Assembly: GCF_004363805.1 (NCBI RefSeq)
Contig: NZ_SNZP01000006.1
Location: 62,001 to 126,000 of the forward strand
Source of the DNA: Paludibacterium purpuratum
GTDB lineage: Bacteria; Pseudomonadota; Gammaproteobacteria; Burkholderiales; Chromobacteriaceae
Reading direction: 5' to 3'
DNA: 64,000 bases
Positions 55,567-64,000 of this stretch are shown piece after piece. A program made the translations under genes and the position numbers. Under the pieces are notes generated by a model. That model worked only from the letters and a program-made list of their open reading frames with translations. It was not told the DNA's origin and did no database searches. Numbering within the stretch: position 1 is the stretch's first letter; each line of letters starts with the position of its first letter.

Positions 55567-56460
55567 ATGACAAAGAGCTCAAAACTTGCCGGATTAATGT
55601 GGATTGTCATGGCCGCATGCGGCTATGGCAGCATGGCGCTGTTCGCGCGACTTGCTTATGCGGATGGTGTCGACACCACTTCGCTCTTGGCGTTGCGCTT
55701 CGCGCTGGCCTCGGTGGTGTTGGGTTTCTGGGTACGACACCAGCGGATCGCATTGCCGCGCGGTCGCGAGCTGTGGGGATTTGCCGGATTGGGCGCGTTG
55801 TTCGCCTCGATGGCCTGGACCTATTTCTCGGCGCTGCACTACGCCAGCAGCGGGCTGGTGGCGCTGCTGGTCTATGTCTATCCGATCATGGTGGCGGTGC
55901 TTGGCGCACTACTGGGGCTGGATCGTTTCGGTCGGGCCGAAACCATTGCGCTGGCAACCTGCGCGGTAGGACTCTATCTGCTGCTGGGGCAGTCGATGCA
56001 TGCCGGCAGTCCATTGGGCGTGATTCTGTCGTTGCTGTCAGGGCTGCTCTACGCCATCTACATCTTGTGCAACAGCCGCTTCGGCCAAGGGGTGAATCCG
56101 CTGGGGGCCGCTTGGGTCGTGATCGTCAGCGCGGCGGTGATCGATGGCCTGATCGCCGCCTGGCACTTGACACTGCCGGCCAGTCCGACCGGCTGGGGAG
56201 CGCTGCTGGCACTGGCCTGCTTCAGTTCGGCATTGGCCAACTCGGCATTCCTGATGGGCCTACGCCACGTCGGCCCGACACTGGCCTCGGTCCTGTCGAC
56301 CCTGGAGCCGGTCGTCACGGTCAGCTTGGGACTGGCCTTTCTTGGAGAAACGCTGAACCCGAGCGCGCTCGCCGGTAGCGCACTGGTATTGGGAGCAGCG
56401 GCCGGACTGGCGCTGGCGCGCGCTCGCGCACCGGCGCCCGTCGCGCCCTGCCCATCCTGA
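55567..56460 (+). CDS. EamA-family (DMT) transporter
   Basis: 297 residues with about ten membrane segments in two EamA repeats. The first starts [20 protein letters not shown], and the second has [20 protein letters not shown] (about 143-162). [20 protein letters not shown] near 238-257 is the well-known conserved block. It exports metabolites or amino acids. It is a single gene divergent from plcN. Confidence 0.9.
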   Translation: MTKSSKLAGLMWIVMAACGYGSMALFARLAYADGVDTTSLLALRFALASVVLGFWVRHQRIALPRGRELWGFAGLGALFASMAWTYFSALHYASSGLVALLVYVYPIMVAVLGALLGLDRFGRAETIALATCAVGLYLLLGQSMHAGSPLGVILSLLSGLLYAIYILCNSRFGQGVNPLGAAWVVIVSAAVIDGLIAAWHLTLPASPTGWGALLALACFSSALANSAFLMGLRHVGPTLASVLSTLEPVVTVSLGLAFLGETLNPSALAGSALVLGAAAGLALARARAPAPVAPCPS

Positions 56461-56490
56461 GCGACGCGCCCCGGATCGCCTATCGCCGCG

Positions 56491-57870
56491 TCAGCACTCG
56501 ATCACATTGACCGCCAGGCCGCCGCGCGACGTTTCCTTGTACTTATCCTTCATATCGGCACCGGTTTCGCGCATCGTCTTGATCACCTTGTCGAGCGAAA
56601 CGAAATGGTGGCCATCGCCGAACAGCGCCATACGGGCGGCGTTGACCGCCTTGGCCGACGCCATGGCATTCCGTTCGATGCACGGCACCTGCACCAATCC
56701 GCCGATGGGATCGCAGGTCAGACCCAGGTTATGCTCCATGCCGATCTCAGCGGCATTTTCCACCTGCTCGATGCTCCCCCCCATGACCTCGGCCAGCGCA
56801 CCGGCCGCCATCGAACACGCGACGCCGACTTCGCCTTGGCAACCGACTTCGGCGCCGGAAATCGATGCGTTCTCTTTGTATAAGATGCCGATGGCGCCCG
56901 CGGTCAGCAGAAAACGCACCACCCCCTCCTCGCTGGCACCGGGGTAAAAGCGCGTGTAGTAGTGCAGCACCGCCGGAATGATGCCGGCCGCGCCATTGGT
57001 CGGCGCGGTGACGACGCGACCGCCGCTGGCATTTTCCTCATTGACCGCCAAAGCATAGAACGAGACCCAATCCAGCACCGTCAGCGGATCCTTGAGACCT
57101 GCCTCGGGATGGCTGGACAGCTTGCGATACAATTCGGCGGCACGGCGCTTGACATGCAAGCCGCCGGGCATCGTGCCTTCGCGCTCGGCGCCGCGCCGCA
57201 CACAAGCCTGCATGACCTCCCAAATATGCATCAGTCCACTACGCACTTCCGCTTCGTTGCGCCAGACCTTTTCGTTCTCCATCATCAATTGGCTGATGCT
57301 GAAGCCATGCTCGCGGCACAGTGCCAACAATTCCTTGGCGCTGTGAAAGCGATAGGGCAACTCGGTGCTATCCAATGCGATGCGGTCAGCGCCGGCCGCC
57401 TCTTCGTTGACCACGAAACCGCCGCCGACCGAATAGTAGATCCGGGTGAAAACCACTTGGCCTTCGGCATCGAACGCGGTGAAACGCATCCCGTTCGGAT
57501 GGTAGGGCAAGGTCTCGCGGCGATAGAGAATCAAATGCGCCTTTTCGTCGAAGGCGATCGGGTGCTGGCCCAGCAACGTCAGCCGCCCTTGCGCGCGGAT
57601 CTCCGCCACGCGCGGCTGGACGCTGTCGGTGTCCACGGTATCGGGCTCTTCACCCTCCAAACCGAGCAATACGGCGACATCCGAGCCATGCCCGCGGCCG
57701 GTGGCACCCAGCGAACCGAACAGCTCGCTCTTGACCGCCACCACGCTCCCCAGCAGATCGCGGTTCTTCAGGCAATTGGCGAAACGGCAGGCGGCGCGCA
57801 TCGGGCCCACGGTATGTGAGCTGGAAGGGCCGATCCCTACCTTGAATAAATCGAAAACACTGATAGCCAT
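56491..57870 (-). CDS. sdaA: L-serine ammonia-lyase (deaminase), iron-sulfur type
   Basis: 459 residues, the standard single-chain length. The beta part starts [20 protein letters not shown] (about residues 4-23), and the alpha part contains [20 protein letters not shown] (about 341-360) and [20 protein letters not shown] with the cysteines for the 4Fe-4S cluster. It converts L-serine to pyruvate and ammonia. It is a single gene with its own promoter region of about 200 nt. Confidence 0.95.
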   Translation of the reverse strand: MAISVFDLFKVGIGPSSSHTVGPMRAACRFANCLKNRDLLGSVVAVKSELFGSLGATGRGHGSDVAVLLGLEGEEPDTVDTDSVQPRVAEIRAQGRLTLLGQHPIAFDEKAHLILYRRETLPYHPNGMRFTAFDAEGQVVFTRIYYSVGGGFVVNEEAAGADRIALDSTELPYRFHSAKELLALCREHGFSISQLMMENEKVWRNEAEVRSGLMHIWEVMQACVRRGAEREGTMPGGLHVKRRAAELYRKLSSHPEAGLKDPLTVLDWVSFYALAVNEENASGGRVVTAPTNGAAGIIPAVLHYYTRFYPGASEEGVVRFLLTAGAIGILYKENASISGAEVGCQGEVGVACSMAAGALAEVMGGSIEQVENAAEIGMEHNLGLTCDPIGGLVQVPCIERNAMASAKAVNAARMALFGDGHHFVSLDKVIKTMRETGADMKDKYKETSRGGLAVNVIEC

Positions 57871-58071
57871 GGCTTCAACCCTGTTTTTACTTATTGAATG
57901 ATAGTTCTGTATGCAGCAATCCGTGATTTCCTGTCACGGGTAAGGTACTCGGAATCTATTCACAACAAACAGTACTGTCAAACAATCGATGATCGACAAT
58001 CGGGCGACCTCGGCCCGACAGGGTTTTATGTTATGTTGATAGCCCTAGAAAGCTAATGAAAAGTATGTCGT

Positions 58072-58950
58072 ATGCACTTACGTCACTTCGCACTCTGCGC
58101 CGCGCTGCTATGCGCGATGCCGACATTCGCCGCAGATGCCTCGGCGCCCCGCCCCGTTGCCGGCGTCACCCACACCCTGGCACAGCTGTTGGGCGCCAAC
58201 CGAATGAGCCAAGCCCAGTTGAGCGCCGCCGAGCGCAGCGCCGTCACGCTGCTGATCCGACAGAACCTGCGCACCCTCGACCCGGATAACCGGCTAGGCC
58301 CCGAAGGCACCAAAGCGCTTTCGACGCAACTCGACGCCGATATCCGCCCGGCCGTGCGCCAAACTTTCGCCCATTTGCAATCCGCCGAGATGACCGCCTC
58401 GCTGGAAGTGGCGCTGACCGATACGCTGAGTCAGGCACAAACCGACTCCCTGCTGGCCTTCCTGCGCGCGCCGGTCGGCAAACGTTATCTGAGCTTCAAC
58501 CGCGAATTGGACGATCTGGTCGGTAGTGGCCTCGCTCGCCTGGCATCGACGCCGTTCGCATTCCGGCGCGATCAGATGCCGCCGGCCGCCACCATGCAAC
58601 AGCGCCAGCGCCTGTTGACCCTATCGACCGCCGCCAACACGCTTGCCGCCGAACGCAGCAAGGGCATGCCGGCGGCGTTCGGCGTCATCAGCGACTTGCT
58701 GGCCGTACAAGACGGCGCAGCGCTCGACCGTATCGGTCAGCGCTACCGATCCGACCTGCCGGCTTTCATCTCATTCCAGGCAAGCGATGCCGCGCGGACG
58801 CTTGCGCGCGCCGAGGCCCGTTGGGCGGCGGGGGAAAGCGCCCGTCTCGAACCGCTGATCCAGCAAGCCAGCCAGTCCCTCGCGCCGCACCAGGCGAGCT
58901 GGCAAGCACTCGCCAGAGAGTGGCAAAGCGGAGAACGCGCCGGCAAGTAA
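58072..58950 (+). CDS. Exported protein of unknown function, DUF2059-like
   Basis: 292 residues. A signal peptide ends in MPTFAADA. The mature part is helical: GVTHTLAQLLGANRMSQAQL and SLLAFLRAPVGKRYLSFNRE (about 125-144). That last stretch has the FxxxPxGxxxxx pattern seen in DUF2059-like proteins, but the match is weak. It is single, followed by a BIME-like repeat. No function can be assigned. Confidence 0.6.
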   Translation: MHLRHFALCAALLCAMPTFAADASAPRPVAGVTHTLAQLLGANRMSQAQLSAAERSAVTLLIRQNLRTLDPDNRLGPEGTKALSTQLDADIRPAVRQTFAHLQSAEMTASLEVALTDTLSQAQTDSLLAFLRAPVGKRYLSFNRELDDLVGSGLARLASTPFAFRRDQMPPAATMQQRQRLLTLSTAANTLAAERSKGMPAAFGVISDLLAVQDGAALDRIGQRYRSDLPAFISFQASDAARTLARAEARWAAGESARLEPLIQQASQSLAPHQASWQALAREWQSGERAGK

Positions 58951-58959
58951 CGAAAAGAG

Positions 58960-59030
58960 GCTCGTCCACACCTAGGAGCGGTTTCAACCGCGAATGCAGG
59001 CAAATCGCGGTTAAAACCGCTCCGACGAGC
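58960..59030. repeat. BIME-like double palindromic repeat
   Basis: Outer arms GCTCGTC (58960-58966) and GACGAGC (59024-59030) enclose two palindromic units in opposite orientation, 58973-58993 (TAGGAGCGGTTTCAACCGCG then A) and 59005-59023 (TCGCGGTTAAAACCGCTCC). The second equals the copy at 23260-23278. It follows the exported-protein gene and could stabilise its transcript. Confidence 0.75.
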
Positions 59031-59569
59031 TCATATCACCTAGCCAAAAGTGCGGTAAAAATACCACGCTTTACTGCCGGAAATTTCATGCGCGATGACC
59101 ATATAGCGTGGTTTGCGCCCCACCCTAAAAAAACCTCCACTTTTGTTGCATATTTCGTCTTGCGCCCTGCATGTTTGTGGTCTAGGATCGCGCCCCATGA
59201 TGACTATCTACTTGACCGCCACCACGCACAACCCCGCAGCTTGCGGGGTGGTAGCCGCACGCCTGGTGAATAGGTTAAGTACGCCGAAGCTCATCTGACC
59301 GGAACAGCCGATTCCGCCAGATGAGCGAGGTGGAATCGTTGTCCCGGGATCTTGCCGTACCCCCGTCCAGCTATTTTTCCCTCGTCCATTTCTTTCGGAA
59401 TCGCTAACACGTAACACGTGTTTTCCGAGCGCTGTCGCTACTTTGCAATATTCGGGATCTATCGTGCATCACTGCCCACCCGGTCAGGATGTATGCCGAT
59501 TTTGCCGCGCAGTGCTCATGCACAGGAAAATTCGTGGCTTACAGATTGCGTTTTCCGGTGTTGAATGAA
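59031..59569. other. Gene-free DNA upstream of the lysP leader
   Basis: 539 nt. Two clean hairpins are present: ACCCCGCA/TGCGGGGT with a 3-nt loop (59231-59249) and GCTCATCTG/CAGATGAGC (59289-59326). A 33-codon frame at 59199-59300 covers the first hairpin but has no convincing family. Sequence before this is AT-richer than the gene average. Confidence 0.4.
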
Positions 59570-59790
59570 GATAGGTGCAGTCGTCATGTGCGTAGCCCCC
59601 ACCCAGCTAATGGGTGGTCCGTTGTTGTTGGGAGCGAGAGTCCGCCACGCGGGAGTGGGAGGCGGGTTCTTGGTCGTAAAGCGCCCTCGGGTCTCGCTGG
59701 TCCCGAGTCATTGATGGTTTGTCCCTTGGCAAGCCCAACCGGTGCGGAAAATACAGAGCAAGCCGCATCGATAACAACTAGGAATTAATA
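59570..59790 (+). promoter_or_regulatory. Structured 5' leader of lysP, possible riboswitch
   Basis: The leader has GATAGGTGCAGTCGTCATGT (59569-59588), a hairpin CCACCC/GGGTGG near 59600-59614, a long stem AGCGAGA (59632-59638)/TCTCGCT (59693-59699) around a CCGCC/GGCGG hairpin, and GGTTTG/CAAGCC near 59718-59738. The beginning resembles the 5' core of the lysine riboswitch (GATAGAGGTGCG-type) and the gene is LysP-like, so lysine control is possible. The 3' conserved parts are not clear. Confidence 0.35.
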
Positions 59791-59793
59791 ATT

Positions 59794-61281
59794 ATGGAAA
59801 AAAACCGGGAAACTCCTGGACTGCGGCGTGAGCTCCAGTCACGCCACCTGTCCATGATTGCAATCGGGGGTTCAATCGGCACGGGCTTGTTCCTTGCCTC
59901 TGGAGCGACAGTTGCCTCCGCGGGTCCCGGCGGGGCCCTACTTGCCTACGGCGTCGTAGGCTTGATGGTCTACTTCCTGATGACCAGTCTGGGAGAAATG
60001 GCCGCATACATGCCGGTTTCCGGTTCTTTTCAGGTTTATGGATCCAATTTCGTGGATCCGGCCTTCGGTTTCGCACTCGGCTGGAACTATTGGTACAGCT
60101 GGGCAGTAACGATCGCGGTCGAATTGGCCGCGGCGTCCATCATCATGCATTACTGGTTTCCCGTGACCCCGGGCTGGATATGGAGCGCGCTCTTCCTGGG
60201 CATCATCGTGGCGCTGAACTATTTCTCGGTCAAAGGGTTCGGTGAGGCCGAATACTGGTGCTCGCTGCTCAAGGTGATCACCATCATCATTTTCATTGTC
60301 CTCGGTCTGTTGATGATCGTCGGCATCATGACCGCGCCGACGTTGCGCGGCATTCACCCTGGCCTGGCGGTATTCACCATGAACGGCTCGTCGTTCGTCG
60401 GCGGCATCCCGGCCTTTATCAGTGTCTCGATGATCGTCGGTTTCGCCTTCCAAGGCACCGAGCTGATCGGCGTGGCGGCCGGCGAGGCGGATAATCCCAA
60501 GGCGACCATCCCGCGCGCCGTGCGTCAGATTTTCTGGCGGATCCTGATGTTCTACATGCTGTCGATCCTGGTGATCGGCATGATCCTGCCGTACAACGAC
60601 CCGTCGCTGTTGAAGAACGGCATGGAAGACGTTGGCGCGAGCCCGTTCACCCTGGTATTCCAGCGTGCCGGCCTGGCCTTCGCCGCCAGCCTGATCAATG
60701 CCGCCATCCTGTCGGCCGTGCTGTCGACCGGCAACTCGGGCATGTATGCCTCGACCCGCATGCTGTACACCATGGCGCATAACGGCATGGCGCCCAAGGC
60801 ATTCGGCAAACTGTCCAAGAGCGGTGTACCGCGCAATGCGCTGTACGTCACCACGGCGATTGCCGGCCTGTGCTTCCTGACCTCGCTGTTCAACAACAAC
60901 GACGTCTACCTGTGGCTGCTCAACTCGGCGGGCATGACCGGCTTCATCGCCTGGCTCGGCATCGCCGTCTGCCACTACCGTTTCCGCAAGGGGTTGGTCG
61001 CACAAGGCATCGAGCTGCAAAGCCTGCCCTACCGCGCGCTGTGGTTCCCGCTGGGTCCGATCTTCGCCTTTTCGCTGTGCATGCTGATCATGCTGGGCCA
61101 GGATTATGCCGCGTTCACCAGCACCAAGATCGACTGGAACGGCATTGTCGCCACCTACCTCGGCATCCCGCTGTTCGTGCTGTTCTGGCTCGGCTACAAG
61201 TACAAACACCGCACTCGCGTGGTGCCGCTGTCCGATATCGACTACCAAGGTGGCCGGTTGATGGCAGAAGTACAGGAGTAA
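59794..61281 (+). CDS. lysP: LysP-like amino acid permease (AAT family)
   Basis: 495 residues, about twelve membrane segments. The N-terminus has RRELQSRHLSMIAIGGSIGT then GLFLASGATVASAGPGGALL, the APC/AAT signature (about residues 11-50). GFAFQGTELIGVAAGEADNP (about 219-238) and NSAGMTGFIAWLGIAVCHYR are also LysP-typical. It imports lysine with a proton; LysP is the best guess within the family. A strong terminator follows and a structured leader precedes it. Confidence 0.85.
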   Translation: MEKNRETPGLRRELQSRHLSMIAIGGSIGTGLFLASGATVASAGPGGALLAYGVVGLMVYFLMTSLGEMAAYMPVSGSFQVYGSNFVDPAFGFALGWNYWYSWAVTIAVELAAASIIMHYWFPVTPGWIWSALFLGIIVALNYFSVKGFGEAEYWCSLLKVITIIIFIVLGLLMIVGIMTAPTLRGIHPGLAVFTMNGSSFVGGIPAFISVSMIVGFAFQGTELIGVAAGEADNPKATIPRAVRQIFWRILMFYMLSILVIGMILPYNDPSLLKNGMEDVGASPFTLVFQRAGLAFAASLINAAILSAVLSTGNSGMYASTRMLYTMAHNGMAPKAFGKLSKSGVPRNALYVTTAIAGLCFLTSLFNNNDVYLWLLNSAGMTGFIAWLGIAVCHYRFRKGLVAQGIELQSLPYRALWFPLGPIFAFSLCMLIMLGQDYAAFTSTKIDWNGIVATYLGIPLFVLFWLGYKYKHRTRVVPLSDIDYQGGRLMAEVQE

Positions 61282-61298
61282 GCGATTGCAGTGGCAAT

Positions 61299-61328
61299 TC
61301 GGGCACCCAAGGGTGCCCGATTTTTTTT
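61299..61328 (+). terminator. Rho-independent terminator of lysP
   Basis: Arms TCGGGCACCC and GGGTGCCCGA with a 2-nt loop, then eight Ts. It is 17 nt after the gene. Confidence 0.93.
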
Positions 61329-61431
61329 CTAAACAGCCAGAACGAGGCCTATAACTCAAACAGCCATCCGACCTACCTGTCTATCGATGCGAGAGAAAAC
61401 GGGATAGAGATCCTGCTTCATGAGGTCAATC

Positions 61432-62292
61432 ATGCCAGACGAGAAAGTGCTGATCAGCCCGGACGCACGCGACAAACTGCTAAAAAACCTGGTCATTCCG
61501 CCGCGCCCGGCCGTCCTGGATAGCCTGATCAAATTGCGCGACGACTCGAACGTCAATTGGCAGCAGATCAGCCAAGTCATCGAATCGGACGTCTCACTAT
61601 CGGCGGCACTGCTCAAAGCCGCCAACAGCCCGCTGATCTCCCGCTCGCGCACCATCAGTTCGGTTTCCCAAGCCATCAATATCCTCGGCAGCAAAAACGT
61701 GGTCAATCTGATCAGCGGACTGGTGCTGCGCAGCCGCCTGACCGGCGAAGCGCCGCCCAGCATCGAGCAATTTTGGGAGCGCGCCATGCTGATCGCCCAA
61801 ATCAGCAAGGCGCTGTGCCATCACATCCTGCACACGCCGGAAGATTGCCAAAGTTATGCGCTGTTCCACGGTTGCGGTATCGCGCTGATGCTGATGCGCT
61901 ACAAAAAATTCGGACACACGCTGCAGTTGATCGAGATGGCGCCCGATGGCCGGATACCGAAAATCGAGCAGGAGCAGCACGGAACCAGCCATGACACGGT
62001 AGGCTACCTAGTGGCGCGCGCTTGGAACATGCCGGAACAGTTCTGCTGCGCGATTCTGTTGCAATTCGATCCCATGGTGTACGACCTGCAGATCGAACAG
62101 CCGATCAGTAGCGAAACACGACAGTCGATGGCCGTCACCCGCGCCGCGACCTATGTCTGGCGCACGCTGACACCCGGCAATATCGACGCCGGCTGGAATG
62201 AAATCAAAGCGGACATACTCAGGACAATCGGTCTGGACGAAAACGAGTTCGAGGACTGGACCGATCATATGCACCACCAATTGGAGGTGTGA
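61432..62292 (+). CDS. HDOD-domain protein
   Basis: 286 residues from the ATG at 61432 (MPDEKVLISPDARDKLLKNL), with GAGG 7 nt upstream; an ATG 12 nt earlier is possible. The HDOD domain spans about 18-220, including WQQISQVIESDVSLSAALLK (about 47-66), then ISSVSQAINILGSKNVVNLI. HDOD proteins are regulatory relatives of HD-GYP domains without full catalytic residues, often linked to signalling. It is convergent with the chemoreceptor, 33 nt apart. Confidence 0.87.
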   Translation: MPDEKVLISPDARDKLLKNLVIPPRPAVLDSLIKLRDDSNVNWQQISQVIESDVSLSAALLKAANSPLISRSRTISSVSQAINILGSKNVVNLISGLVLRSRLTGEAPPSIEQFWERAMLIAQISKALCHHILHTPEDCQSYALFHGCGIALMLMRYKKFGHTLQLIEMAPDGRIPKIEQEQHGTSHDTVGYLVARAWNMPEQFCCAILLQFDPMVYDLQIEQPISSETRQSMAVTRAATYVWRTLTPGNIDAGWNEIKADILRTIGLDENEFEDWTDHMHHQLEV

Positions 62293-62300
62293 TCGATCGC

Positions 62301-62323
62301 GCGGCGGGCGCCCTGCCCGCCGC
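62301..62323. terminator. GC hairpin between convergent HDOD and chemoreceptor genes
   Basis: Arms GCGGCGGG and CCCGCCGC with a 7-nt loop, without a T-run on either side. It could be a weak bidirectional terminator. Confidence 0.4.
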
Positions 62324-62325
62324 GG

Positions 62326-64000
62326 TTACTGCCCGCTTTGCTGCAACAGCGCCATCGGGTCGAAGCCTAGGCGCAAACCGCCCCAGTGCTTGCCGTTGAC
62401 GTGGACCGGCAGCGATATTTCCGCCAGCACTTCCCCGGTATCGCGGCAGTAGGTGTGCAGCAGGAATGGCCGGGTGTTGCGCGCCGACTTAAGGCCGGCC
62501 GGGTCGTTGAAAATACGCTTGTCGCGGCTATTGACGAGATCCGCCTCGGGTTTGCCGGTCAGGGGCTGCGAAGCCTTGCTCATATGTGTCGGCGCATAGC
62601 CGTTGGTATCGGTCATCACGCAGAAGCGACTGGCGGGAACATCGCCTGCGCAGCCATCGTAAATCCCCTGTAGTGCACGCTCCAACTGCTTATCGTATCG
62701 GGTCGCATACTTTTGCGGCACGGTGTCGGGAATCGGCTGATAACGTTGATCGAAGACATCGATGCCGCTGGCCTGGCTTTGCGCCAACAGCCGCTGCAAC
62801 TCTTCGCGGGCGTGGCGTGCGCGATTGACCATCTGGTCGAACGGCCCTTCTCCCACCACAAAACGCGACACCAGCTCCTGCACCTGCTCGGTATCGCCGG
62901 CCAGTTCGTTGGCGGCGTGCTGAGTGAGATCCAAGCGCTGTTTGACATCCTGTCCCAGCGAATGGATCTCGCTGACATGGCTGTTGATCTGCCGATTGGA
63001 ATCGGCCAGATTATCCAGCGTCCCCACCATATGGTTCAGGCTATCGGCCGTCCGCTCGAAGTCGCCGATCATGGCATTGAAGTTCTGCGAGGCGCGCGCC
63101 ACCACCTGGCTCGCTTCGGTGGTGCCGGCGCGGATCTCGCCGGTCTCGACCTCGGTATTGCCCACCAAGGTCAACATGCCTTCGATGTTGCCGGAAATCT
63201 CGTTGGTCGCGACCTTGACCCGTTCGGCCAATTTGCGCACTTCGTCGGCCACCACGGCGAAACCGCGGCCGGCCTCGCCGGCCCGTGCGGCCTCGATGGC
63301 GGCATTGAGCGCCAGCAGATTGGTTTGGTCCGAAATGGCCTGGATCAGATCGACGATGGATTTGATGCTGGCCGAACGCTGGCTCAGGTCTTCCACCGTG
63401 GTATTGAAATGCTGCACCTGTTCGCTGATGACGCCGATACGCTCGGCGACCAGATTGAGCTCGTCGAAGGAGGCGCGCGCCACGGCGAGATTGCTCTGCG
63501 TGGTATCGGAAATACTGTGCGCCTGTACCGTCAATTGCTCGACGCCGCGTGTCGATTCGTCGCTGGTCTCGTGCACGCGGGTCGCGCACAAGTCCTGCTC
63601 CTTGGCCATGCCGAGCGATTCGGCCACGTTTTTACCCGTGCGCGCCGAGTCGAGCGCGATGCGCACCGACATCAACCTAACATGGCTGATGATCTCGCGC
63701 ATCTTGGTGACGAAACGATTGTAGGACAACGATAGATCGCGGATTTCGTCGAAAGTGACGGTCGGGATGTTGCGCGACAGATCGCCCTCGCCGTCGCCGA
63801 TCTCGTTGAAAATGGTGATGATCATGCGGATCGGCCGCACGATCAAAAAACGCAGATACCAGATCTGGGCGACGATAAAAACCAAACAGAACAGCCAGAA
63901 ACCCCAAGTCCAGAACAGCACCGAATCCACCGTGCCCGCCAGGGTCTGCCGTGCCGCTTCGCCAATCGGGCCGGCGCGCAACGCGCTACGCACACTGTCG
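62326..64000 (-). CDS. Methyl-accepting chemotaxis protein with a C-terminal sensor domain (5' end cut by window)
   Basis: At least 558 residues; the frame stays open to the window edge. A membrane segment ([20 protein letters not shown] region) is followed by a HAMP domain ([20 protein letters not shown]). The signalling hairpin has [20 protein letters not shown]. After it comes an extra C-terminal domain of about 180 residues: [20 protein letters not shown], then [20 protein letters not shown] and [11 protein letters not shown], which resembles a cytoplasmic Cache/PAS-like module. Most MCPs end soon after the signalling tip, so this is an atypical layout. Confidence 0.9.
   Translation of the reverse strand, partial: DSVRSALRAGPIGEAARQTLAGTVDSVLFWTWGFWLFCLVFIVAQIWYLRFLIVRPIRMIITIFNEIGDGEGDLSRNIPTVTFDEIRDLSLSYNRFVTKMREIISHVRLMSVRIALDSARTGKNVAESLGMAKEQDLCATRVHETSDESTRGVEQLTVQAHSISDTTQSNLAVARASFDELNLVAERIGVISEQVQHFNTTVEDLSQRSASIKSIVDLIQAISDQTNLLALNAAIEAARAGEAGRGFAVVADEVRKLAERVKVATNEISGNIEGMLTLVGNTEVETGEIRAGTTEASQVVARASQNFNAMIGDFERTADSLNHMVGTLDNLADSNRQINSHVSEIHSLGQDVKQRLDLTQHAANELAGDTEQVQELVSRFVVGEGPFDQMVNRARHAREELQRLLAQSQASGIDVFDQRYQPIPDTVPQKYATRYDKQLERALQGIYDGCAGDVPASRFCVMTDTNGYAPTHMSKASQPLTGKPEADLVNSRDKRIFNDPAGLKSARNTRPFLLHTYCRDTGEVLAEISLPVHVNGKHWGGLRLGFDPMALLQQSGQ

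Noticed and set aside
59199-59300. 33-codon frame beginning MMTIYLTATTHNPAACG
   Set aside because: It runs through a perfect hairpin and matches no known family; a leader peptide cannot be excluded but is unsupported.

Overview
The window reads as chromosomal DNA of a motile, GC-rich Gram-negative bacterium. Gene content points to a betaproteobacterium, most likely of the Neisseriales/Chromobacteriaceae (Chromobacterium, Aquitalea or Paludibacterium type). The grounds are a flgBCDEFGH rod-hook operon, three chemoreceptors, a DUF3079 protein, NnrU, Kup, SdaA and a UAA-reading tRNA-Leu. The taxonomic call is an inference from gene content; no marker gene fixes it.

Layout. 1-4626: flagellar rod/hook operon (flgB to flgH, minus strand) behind a good sigma-54 promoter. 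4875-13439: Kup potassium transporter, a LysR regulator, then a putrescine/polyamine import and oxidation cluster in the same order as E. coli ydcSTUV-patD. 13456-16187: a patch of stem-loops, then a DedA-like / GT4 / GT2 envelope operon with a translationally coupled leader ORF. 16191-20588: class-III aminotransferase and a gluconate module (MFS carrier and gluconokinase divergent from a LacI-type regulator over a perfect 16-bp operator). 20739-27909: an accessory stretch with a decayed zeta-toxin-like fragment, LysE exporter, hydrolase, NnrU, a PAS-EAL gene with an internal deletion, an IS110-family insertion and a two-lipoprotein operon. 28013-32441: SDR/AraC pair, cupin protein, membrane-anchored chemoreceptor and a stand-alone EIIA-Glc. 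32466-38261: glycerol catabolism (glpD, glpF, glpK, glpR) with shared operator-like elements. 38347-43204: NudK, a second DeoR regulator with a two-copy operator, small regulators, a TetR/NTF2-like pair with two matching operators, a solute-binding protein and an acetyltransferase carrying a G10 tract. 43426-48068: Cache chemoreceptor, DJ-1-like protein, DUF1330, a RelE/StbE-type toxin-antitoxin pair, MOSC protein and tRNA-Leu. 48306-57870: GT39 transferase, HD-GYP phosphodiesterase, YddA/SbmA-like ABC protein, Tat-exported phospholipase C, EamA exporter and SdaA. 58072-64000: exported protein of unknown function, BIME-like repeat, long structured leader, LysP permease, HDOD protein and a chemoreceptor cut by the window end.

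How it fits together. Most of the window is core metabolism and motility with clear local regulation: sigma-54 for the flagellar operon, GntR/LacI, GlpR/DeoR and TetR operators, and an autoregulatory toxin-antitoxin operator. The glycerol genes sit beside crr, but GlpK lacks the E. coli-type EIIA-Glc docking sequence, so the usual inducer-exclusion link may be absent. I did not find a convincing new multi-gene system. The most unusual items are the G10 tract in the acetyltransferase, the IS110 leader (possible bridge RNA), the stem-loop patch with the coupled leader ORF before the DedA operon, the structured leader upstream of lysP, the orphan terminator in front of flgB, and the two uncharacterised lipoproteins.
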